NCBI GenBank assembly: GCA_019236545.1
Contig: JAFAIV010000078.1
Coordinates: 1-5,653 of the forward strand
Origin: Actinomycetota bacterium
GTDB taxonomy: Bacteria; Actinomycetota; Thermoleophilia; Gaiellales; Gaiellaceae
Length of the DNA stretch: 5,653 nt
Reading direction: 5' to 3'
In this document: positions 1-4,966 of the stretch, piece by piece
Position numbering within the stretch: the first letter of the stretch is position 1
Layout of the letters: every line of letters begins with the position of its first letter
The notes under the pieces: generated by a model
Told to the model about the DNA's origin: nothing
Seen by the model: only the letters and a program-made list of their open reading frames with translations
The model's database searches: none
Made by a program: the position numbers and the translations under genes

Positions 1-2042
1 TCCTGGGCGGAGGCGCTCGTCTGCTCGGTCGAGGCGGAGACCTGCTGGCTCGACGCCGAGCTCTGCTCGGCGAGGCTCGCCACTTCGGTCGTCGCCGTGA
101 CGATCTCGCCGACGCGGCTCCGCACCTCGGCGATCGCGGCACCGATCTGCTCGAACGCGGCCCGCGCGTGCTCCACGACCTCGCTCGACTCCTCGGTCTG
201 CTGCGCGCCGGTCTCGACGAGCTGGACCGCGGTGACCGTCTCCTTCTGGATCTCCTCGATCAGGTCGGCGATCGAAGCCGCGGCCCGCTGCGACTCCTCG
301 GCGAGCTTGCGCACCTCCTCGGCGACGACGGCGAAGCCGCGGCCCTGCTCGCCTGCCCGCGCCGCCTCGATCGCGGCGTTGAGGGCGAGGAGGTTCGTCT
401 GGCCGGCGATGCCGGTGATCGTCTGGACGATGCTGCCGATCTGCTCCGAGCGCGACGCGAGCAGCTGGATCGCCTCCGTCACCCGCGCCGACGACTCCTG
501 GAGCGCGGCCATCGCGCCGGTCGCCTTCTCGACCGCGTCGACGCCCTCGCGGGCGACGGCGTCGGCCTGCTCGGCTGCCACACCCGAGCCCTCGGAAGCG
601 GCGCGCGCCTCCTCGACGACCCGCACCTGGCGCTCGGCGCCGGCGGCCACCTCGGAGACGGCCAGGGCCACCTCGGACACGGCCCGGCCGGTCTCCTCCG
701 ACGTCGCGGCGAGCTCCTGCGAGGCCGAGCCCATCGCGGTCGCCGAGCGGGAGACCTCGCCGATCGCATCGCGGAGGTTGACGCTCATCTTCGCGAACGC
801 GTTCCCGAGCACGTCCCGCTCCGACTGCGGCTCGACCTCGTGCGTGAGGTCGCCGTCGGCGATCGCGTCGGCGATCCCGGCCATGTCGCGGAGGTACACG
901 ACCATGCGCCGGAACGCGTCTGCCATGCGGCCCGTCTCGTCGTTCGAGCGGACGCCGACCTCGACCGCGAGGTCGCCCGAGCCGATCGTGTCGGCTGCCT
1001 CGGCGAGCTCGACGATCGGCTTCGCCAGGCGCCGCGCGAGATAGAAGACGAGGCCGGCGACGAGGAGCAGCGCCACCAATCCGACGACGATCAGCAGCGT
1101 CCGTAGGTGGTTGACGCTGGCGAGGATCTCGCCCTGCGGCGCGACCGCGATCACGCTCCAGTGGCCGTCCGCGACCGGCGCGTAGAACAGCTCGACGCTC
1201 TTGCCCGTGAACGGATCGGTCGCGGAGAGGTGGCCGCTCTGGCCCGCCTTCACCGCCGCGGCGAGGGTCGCGAGCTGCGGCTCGTGCTTCTGCGCCGCGA
1301 GCTGCGTGAGCGTCTTGCGGCCGATGGCGCTCTTGTCGGGAGCCGCGGCGACGATGCCGCCGTTCGAGACGACGAACGCGTAGCCGGTCTTGAGGAAGTG
1401 GATCTTCGAGACGACCGAGTTCAGCGTCCCGAGCACCCAGTCGTCCCCCGCGATCCCGACGAACCGGCCGTCCTTCAGCACCGGGTAGATGAAGCTCGTC
1501 ATGAGCGAGCCGGTGTAGAGGTACGGCTCGATCATCTCGGGCTTCAGCGTGTGCTTCGGCAGCTGGTAGTAGGCGTCGGTGTTGTAGCCCACGAGCGGCG
1601 TCAGGTTCTCCTTGCCGCCGAGCCGGTTCCAGTACGGGATGAAGCGGCCGGTCTTGTCGGTCGTCCCGTCGTGGACGTGCTTGTAGCGGGCGTCGCCGCC
1701 GGGGAAGGCGTTCGGCTCGAAGCCGACGTACGTCCCCGCGATCGACGGGTCCTGCTCGAGCATCCGCTTGAGGATCGCGTCGACCTGCGAGCGGTCCGGG
1801 CTGCGCCAGACCTGCATCGCGTTCGCGAGCCCCTGCGCCAGCCCGAAGCGGTAGCGCACCTGCTCGTCGAACGCGTTCGCGTTCTTCTGGGCGAGCTGCG
1901 TCGCCTCGTCGTAGATCGTGTTCCGCTGCGCGTTGCCGGAGACCGTGATCGCGATCACCGTCACCGCGACGATGGCGATTGCCACCACCGGGACGATCGC
2001 GAGCACGAGCTTCGTGCGCAGGGACGAGGGCCTGAGTTTCAT
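1..2042 (-). CDS. Methyl-accepting chemotaxis protein with dCache sensor and tandem HAMP (partial, C-terminus off window)
   Basis: Transmembrane chemoreceptor that would sense an extracellular ligand and control CheA/CheW. Reading down from the ATG at 2042, 680 codons stay open to the window edge. A short basic N-terminus precedes TM1 (about 11-34). A Cache-type periplasmic domain (about 35-310) holds a GRFIPYWNR motif at 132-140 and GDDW at 199-202. TM2 is about 315-336. Two HAMP units follow, about 337-388 and 389-430, each with a GDL and a conserved acidic/Phe-Met ending. The signalling helix starts near 430. The hairpin tip is canonical, with QTNLLALNAAIEAARAGEQG at 548-567 followed by GRGFAVVAEEVRKLAEES. 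Candidate methylation sites are near 445-454 and 662-671 (SASSQQVSAS). Judging from hairpin symmetry, perhaps 15-40 residues of signalling helix plus any tail are missing. The ligand cannot be assigned: the classic amino-acid Cache motif is not cleanly present. The start is supported by a strong Shine-Dalgarno sequence. Confidence 0.96.
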   Translation of the reverse strand, partial: MKLRPSSLRTKLVLAIVPVVAIAIVAVTVIAITVSGNAQRNTIYDEATQLAQKNANAFDEQVRYRFGLAQGLANAMQVWRSPDRSQVDAILKRMLEQDPSIAGTYVGFEPNAFPGGDARYKHVHDGTTDKTGRFIPYWNRLGGKENLTPLVGYNTDAYYQLPKHTLKPEMIEPYLYTGSLMTSFIYPVLKDGRFVGIAGDDWVLGTLNSVVSKIHFLKTGYAFVVSNGGIVAAAPDKSAIGRKTLTQLAAQKHEPQLATLAAAVKAGQSGHLSATDPFTGKSVELFYAPVADGHWSVIAVAPQGEILASVNHLRTLLIVVGLVALLLVAGLVFYLARRLAKPIVELAEAADTIGSGDLAVEVGVRSNDETGRMADAFRRMVVYLRDMAGIADAIADGDLTHEVEPQSERDVLGNAFAKMSVNLRDAIGEVSRSATAMGSASQELAATSEETGRAVSEVALAVSEVAAGAERQVRVVEEARAASEGSGVAAEQADAVAREGVDAVEKATGAMAALQESSARVTEAIQLLASRSEQIGSIVQTITGIAGQTNLLALNAAIEAARAGEQGRGFAVVAEEVRKLAEESQRAAASIADLIEEIQKETVTAVQLVETGAQQTEESSEVVEHARAAFEQIGAAIAEVRSRVGEIVTATTEVASLAEQSSASSQQVSASTEQTSASAQ

Positions 2043-2046
2043 CGGT

Positions 2047-2052
2047 CTCCTT
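2047..2052 (-). promoter_or_regulatory. Shine-Dalgarno of the chemoreceptor gene
   Basis: On the minus strand AAGGAG sits four bases before the ATG at 2042, within a longer purine run GAGAAGGAGA. This fixes the start of the chemoreceptor gene. Confidence 0.8.
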
Positions 2053-2095
2053 CTCAAGGGTTGGCTCCCGCAGGAGGACATCGGCAGGCGAGACG

Positions 2096-2115
2096 AGTTC
2101 TCCGTGACGAGAATT
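2096..2115. repeat. Short inverted repeat, candidate operator
   Basis: TTCTC (2098-2102) and GAGAA (2109-2113) are perfect inverted arms around a six-base spacer. The symmetry continues outward with a G-T mismatch and then an A-T match, giving a 20-bp imperfect palindrome roughly central in the divergent gap. Its size and place suit a dimeric regulator acting on both promoters, but an arm of five bases can occur by chance. Confidence 0.3.
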
Positions 2116-2133
2116 GACCACCGGAAAGCCCGC

Positions 2134-2147
2134 GAGGAGAGGGGGAG
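2134..2147 (+). promoter_or_regulatory. Purine-rich ribosome binding site of the AhpD-like gene
   Basis: GAGGAGAGGGGGAG lies just before the ATG at 2150, with the GAGGAG core ten bases from it. This favours the ATG over an in-frame TTG at 2114, which has no such sequence and would add 12 residues not expected for the family. Confidence 0.65.
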
Positions 2148-2149
2148 AG

Positions 2150-2725
2150 ATGTTCGTCGAGGCGGTTCCCGAGGACGAGGCGGCCGGCGAGGTCGCGGCG
2201 ATCTACGAGGAGGCGCGCGCCCAGTACGGCTACGTGCCGAACCTCGTCCGTCCGTTTTCGCTGCGGCCGGAGGTCTGGCGGGCCTGGCTGCAGCTCAACG
2301 GCGCGGTGAAGGCGCACGACCTGCGGCGTTACGAGCTTGCGACGCTCGCGGCCGCGCGGCGGGTGCGCTCGAGCTACTGCGCGCTCGCGCACGGGCGCGT
2401 GCTCGCGGAGCGGTTCTTCGCCGAGGAGGAGGTGCCGCGGCTCCCGGACGGGCTCGACGAGGCCGATCGCGCGGTCATGGAGCTCGCGGAGAAGGTCGTG
2501 GACGACGCGACGTCCGTCTCGCGGGGCGACGTCGACCGGCTCCGGTCGCTCGGGCTCACCGACGAGGAGATCGTCGACGTCGTGCTCGCGGCCGCGGTGC
2601 GCTGCTTCTTCTCGAAGACGCTCGACGCGCTCGGCGTGCAGCCGGACGCGGCCTACGCGGAGCTCGACCCGGCGTTCCGGGACCCGCTCACGGTCGGGCG
2701 TCCGATCGAGGAGGCGCGAACGTGA
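2150..2725 (+). CDS. AhpD/carboxymuconolactone decarboxylase-family protein
   Basis: A 191-residue soluble protein of the AhpD-like fold, the group that includes alkylhydroperoxidase D and gamma-carboxymuconolactone decarboxylase. It opens in typical style (MFVEAVPEDEAAGEVAAIYE). The active-site segment is YELATLAAARRVRSSYCALAH at about 61-81. Spaced as in mycobacterial AhpD (Glu118, Cys130, Cys133, His137), this gives Glu62, Ser74, Cys77 and His81: the first Cys of the CXXC pair is Ser, the other three are kept. Another Cys is at 152 in VRCFFSKTLDALG. Length is closer to AhpD (about 177) than to the single-domain decarboxylases (about 130). A thiol peroxidase or related redox role is possible, but without CXXC the AhpD redox cycle cannot run unchanged, so the reaction is unknown. 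No AhpC or lipoyl partner is in the window. Its last 38 bases overlap the end of the opposing amidohydrolase gene. Confidence 0.9.
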   Translation: MFVEAVPEDEAAGEVAAIYEEARAQYGYVPNLVRPFSLRPEVWRAWLQLNGAVKAHDLRRYELATLAAARRVRSSYCALAHGRVLAERFFAEEEVPRLPDGLDEADRAVMELAEKVVDDATSVSRGDVDRLRSLGLTDEEIVDVVLAAAVRCFFSKTLDALGVQPDAAYAELDPAFRDPLTVGRPIEEART

Positions 2726-3965
2726 CCGGTTCGCCGAGCAGCGTCGTCCGTGCCGGCGTCGTCTCCGCGACGACGCGGCCTCGGCGGATCACCCAGCGCC
2801 GCGGCGGGTGGAGGCGCATCACCTCGAGCGCGCTCGGCGCGTCGTAGACGACGAGGTCGGCCGGCTTGCCCTCCTCGATCCCGTACTCGTCCTCGACCCC
2901 GAGCGTCCGCGCGCCGCGCTCGGTCGCGCAGCGCAGCATCTCTGGGATCTCCTCGAGGCCGCTCATGTACGTGAAGTGGAGGGCGAGCGAGGCGGCCTCG
3001 ACCATGTCGGCGCGGCCCATCAGGTACCACGGGTCCATGATCACGTCGTTCCCGAGCGAGACGTTGACGCCCGCCGCGAGCAGCTCCTTCAGCTGCGCGA
3101 AGCCGCGGCGCTTCGGGTAGACGTCGAGCCGCCCCTGGATCAGCGAGTTGGCGTACGGGTTGACGACGACGTTGATCCCCGCGCGGCGCAGGAAGCCGTG
3201 CAGCTTCGACGAGTAGTACGGCTCGTACGAGCCCATCGCCGTGCAGTGCGAGGCGGTGACGCGGCCGCCGAGCCCGAACTGCACGGTGTCGTCCGCCATC
3301 ACCTCGAGGAAGCGCGACGCGGGGTCGTCGGTCTCGTCGCAGTGGACGTCGATGCGGCGCGAGTACTGCTTCGCGAGCTCGAAGACGCGGTGCACCTCGA
3401 GCAGGCCGAGCTCGGAGGTCGGCTCGTAGTGCGGGATCCCGCCGACGCAGTCGACCCCGAGCTTGATCGCGTTCTCGAGCCGGTCCTCGTCGCCGTCGCG
3501 GGCGAAGATCCCGTCCTGCGGGAAGGCGGTCACCTGGATCGTGCAGAGATCGGCGACCTCGTCGCGGAGCCGCAGCAGCCCGCGCACCATCGCCTCGTTC
3601 TCGCCGGAGACGTCGGCGTGCGCGCGGATGAAGAGCGTCCCCTGCGCGACCGACCAGCGGACGATCTCGTATGCGCGGTCGAAGACGTCCTGCTCGGTGA
3701 GCGACGGCTTCAGCTCGCCCCAGACGTGGATGCCCTCGATCAGCGTCCCGGACTCGTTCCAGCGCGGCTTTCCCGCGGTCAGGGACGCGTCGAGGTGCAG
3801 GTGGCAGTCGACGAGCGGCGGCGTGACGAGCCGGGCCTCCGCGTCGACCACCGCGTCCGCATCCGCGGCGACCTCGCCGATGCGCGTCCAGCGCCCGTCC
3901 TCGGCCAGCAGGTCGACGAGGCGGCCGTCGAGGAGGCGCGCGTTGCGGACGAGGAGGGAGGCCAT
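2688..3965 (-). CDS. CodA-type amidohydrolase (cytosine deaminase-like, altered substrate pocket)
   Basis: A 425-residue cytosolic metal-dependent TIM-barrel hydrolase, same length class as E. coli cytosine deaminase CodA. It would deaminate a cyclic amidine such as a pyrimidine, releasing ammonia. Residues align with CodA at a constant offset of six (CodA numbers from memory): metal ligands His55, His57 (HLHLDA), His208, Asp307; Gln150 (AFPQDG); Glu211 (HCDE); His240 (SHCTAMGSY). The QGRLDVYPKRRG block (277-288) and MDPW (310-313) are also CodA-like. Differences are Val308 in place of the discriminating Asp314, Asn306 for His312 and Met310 for Phe316, so cytosine may not be the substrate. 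5-Methylcytosine, isocytosine and creatinine are alternatives. The start at 3965 is chosen because MASLLVRNARLLDG begins the usual N-terminal beta-sandwich. Another ATG 35 codons upstream would lie inside the agmatinase-like gene. No Shine-Dalgarno is visible. Gene order links it to the permease at the right edge. Confidence 0.92.
   Translation of the reverse strand: MASLLVRNARLLDGRLVDLLAEDGRWTRIGEVAADADAVVDAEARLVTPPLVDCHLHLDASLTAGKPRWNESGTLIEGIHVWGELKPSLTEQDVFDRAYEIVRWSVAQGTLFIRAHADVSGENEAMVRGLLRLRDEVADLCTIQVTAFPQDGIFARDGDEDRLENAIKLGVDCVGGIPHYEPTSELGLLEVHRVFELAKQYSRRIDVHCDETDDPASRFLEVMADDTVQFGLGGRVTASHCTAMGSYEPYYSSKLHGFLRRAGINVVVNPYANSLIQGRLDVYPKRRGFAQLKELLAAGVNVSLGNDVIMDPWYLMGRADMVEAASLALHFTYMSGLEEIPEMLRCATERGARTLGVEDEYGIEEGKPADLVVYDAPSALEVMRLHPPRRWVIRRGRVVAETTPARTTLLGEPVTFAPPRSDARP
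2756..2776 (+). terminator. Candidate hairpin terminator after the AhpD-like gene
   Basis: GCGTCGTC (2756-2763) and GACGACGC (2769-2776) form a perfect 8-bp GC-rich stem with a five-base loop, 30 bases past the AhpD-like stop codon. A second copy of the left arm is at 2741-2748 and could pair with the same right arm. There is no T-tract. The hairpin lies within the 3' coding end of the opposing amidohydrolase, where GTC-GTC and ACG-ACG codons create it, so it may be incidental. Confidence 0.3.
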
Positions 3966-3973
3966 TTCGTGCG

Positions 3974-3979
3974 AGTCTA
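3974..3979 (-). promoter_or_regulatory. Possible -10 box for leaderless amidohydrolase mRNA
   Basis: On the minus strand TAGACT fits the TANNNT pattern and ends eight bases before the first base of the ATG at 3965, about the distance at which transcription starts. Together with the lack of any Shine-Dalgarno this suggests a leaderless transcript. No good -35 box is seen 16-18 bases upstream, so support is modest. Confidence 0.3.
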
Positions 3980-4947
3980 TGGCCGTGACGCCGCCCAGGC
4001 ATAGGCCGCTCGACGCCCAGGTGATCCCGCGCTTCGCGGGCATCCGGACGTTCATGCGCGCGCCGCACACGACCGACCTCGCGGGCGTCGACGCGGCTGT
4101 CTACGGGATCCCGTTCGACACCGCGACGAGCTACCGCACCGGCCCGCGCTTCGGCCCAGAGGGGATCCGCTCGGCTTCGGCGCTGCTCCGGCCGTACAAC
4201 CCGGGCCTCGGCGTCGACGTCGTCGAGTCGCTCTCGATCGTCGACCTCGGAGACTTCCCCGTCTCCCCGGGCGACACCGAGCGGACGTACGCGCAGGTCG
4301 AGGAGGCGCTCGCGCCGGTCGTCGAGGCGGGCATCTTCCCGCTCGCGCTCGGCGGCGACCACTCGATCACGCTCGCGGAGCTGCGGGCGGTGGCGAAGAA
4401 GCACGGGCCGCTGGCGCTCGTCCAGCTCGACGCGCACGGCGACACGTGGGAGGAGTACTTCGGGCAGAAGTTCTTCCACGGGACGACGTTCAAGCGTGCG
4501 CTCGAGGAGGGGCTGCTCGACCCGCACGCGTCCGTCCAGGCCGGTATGCGCGGCTCGCTCTACGGCGCGGCGGACATCGAGGACGCGCGCGAGATGGGCT
4601 TCACGGTGCTCGCCGCGGACGACTTGCGCGCGCTCGGGCCCGACAGCTACGGCCAGCTCGTGCTCGAGAAGACGCGCGGCAAGCCGGTCTTCCTCTCGTT
4701 CGACATCGACTTCCTCGACCCGGCCTTCGCGCCGGGGACCGGGACGCCGGAGGTCGGCGGCTTCTCGACGGCGGAGGCGCTCGCCTTCCTGCGCTCGCTG
4801 CGCGGGATCGACCTCGCCGCGGCGGACGTGGTCGAAGTCTCGCCGCCGTACGACGGGCCGGGCCAGCAGACGGCGCTCGCCGGGGCGAACGTCGCGTACG
4901 AGCTGCTGAGCCTGCGCGCGCTCGCGGCGCAGGCCCAGCAGCGGTAG
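3979..4947 (+). CDS. Agmatinase-family ureohydrolase
   Basis: A 322-residue cytosolic binuclear-manganese hydrolase of the arginase/agmatinase family, which cleaves a guanidino group to urea and an amine. All six expected metal ligands are present: His128 (GGDHS, 125-129), Asp151, His153 and Asp155 (DAHGD), and Asp242 and Asp244 (SFDIDFLDP). The HGTTF segment (167-171) and GTGTPEVGG (253-261) are also typical, as is the N-terminal IPRFAGIRTFMRAPH. It is agmatinase-like rather than arginase-like by layout, but FHGTTFKRALEEGLLD also resembles guanidinobutyrase-type enzymes, so speB versus gbuA or another guanidino substrate cannot be settled. The ATG at 3979 gives the usual family N-terminus. 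The nearest purine-rich stretch (3951-3961) is 17 bases away, too far for a normal Shine-Dalgarno, and GTG at 3985 is an alternative. It diverges from the amidohydrolase with 13 bases between starts and ends 10 bases short of the opposing permease stop. Confidence 0.94.
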   Translation: MAVTPPRHRPLDAQVIPRFAGIRTFMRAPHTTDLAGVDAAVYGIPFDTATSYRTGPRFGPEGIRSASALLRPYNPGLGVDVVESLSIVDLGDFPVSPGDTERTYAQVEEALAPVVEAGIFPLALGGDHSITLAELRAVAKKHGPLALVQLDAHGDTWEEYFGQKFFHGTTFKRALEEGLLDPHASVQAGMRGSLYGAADIEDAREMGFTVLAADDLRALGPDSYGQLVLEKTRGKPVFLSFDIDFLDPAFAPGTGTPEVGGFSTAEALAFLRSLRGIDLAAADVVEVSPPYDGPGQQTALAGANVAYELLSLRALAAQAQQR

Positions 4948-4952
4948 ACGAA

Positions 4953-4966
4953 GCGGCCTAGGCCGC
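4953..4966. repeat. Perfect 14-bp palindrome between convergent genes (possible two-way terminator)
   Basis: GCGGCCTAGGCCGC is its own reverse complement. It begins six bases after the ureohydrolase stop and contains the TAG stop of the permease. As RNA it forms a five-bp all-GC stem with a CTAG loop from either strand. No T-tract follows on either side, so it is either a compact bidirectional terminator or a protein site, or chance in GC-rich DNA. Confidence 0.4.

Larger units (their letters stand above)
2043..2149. promoter_or_regulatory. Divergent intergenic region between chemoreceptor and AhpD-like gene
   Basis: This 107-bp gap must carry the promoters for both divergent genes unless they lie further upstream inside coding sequence. 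Both ends carry purine-rich ribosome binding sites. No convincing pair of -35 and -10 boxes was found on either strand. TTGACC at 2114-2119 (plus) resembles a -35 box but has no TANNNT at the proper distance. GCCGATGT on the minus strand (2085-2078) resembles a flagellar sigma-28 -10 box but has no TAAA partner upstream. An imperfect inverted repeat at 2096-2115 is listed separately. Confidence 0.55.

Noticed and set aside
2078..2085. GCCGATGT on the minus strand, resembling a flagellar sigma-28 -10 box for the chemoreceptor
   Set aside because: Position is plausible, but no TAAA-like element is found 14-16 bases upstream and the box itself is only a partial match.
97..2117. Long plus-strand open frames across the chemoreceptor region
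   Set aside because: Their translations are Arg/Ala/Asp-rich with no domain, while the minus strand encodes an unmistakable chemoreceptor with its hairpin motif.
2114..2119. TTGACC as a -35 box, or TTG as the start of the AhpD-like gene
   Set aside because: No TANNNT lies 16-18 bases downstream. As a start it lacks a Shine-Dalgarno and adds an atypical extension, whereas the ATG at 2150 has a strong one.
2337..4004. 555-codon plus-strand open frame
   Set aside because: Low-complexity Arg-rich product covering the amidohydrolase antisense and part of the AhpD-like gene. It is a by-product of high GC.
4026..4040. Perfect 6-bp hairpin CCCGCG-CTT-CGCGGG early in the ureohydrolase gene
   Set aside because: It falls on family-conserved residues (PRFAG) encoded by G/C-ending codons, so coding constraint explains it. 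There is no sign of a regulatory role.
3965..4070. Upstream ATG at 4070 as the amidohydrolase start, adding 35 residues
   Set aside because: It would place the start inside the ureohydrolase coding region and adds sequence not seen in CodA-type proteins. The usual N-terminus begins at 3965.
2653..4527. 624-codon minus-strand open frame
   Set aside because: Longer than the amidohydrolase frame but encodes Arg/Pro/Ala-rich sequence with no motif. The 425-residue frame holds all the CodA active-site residues.
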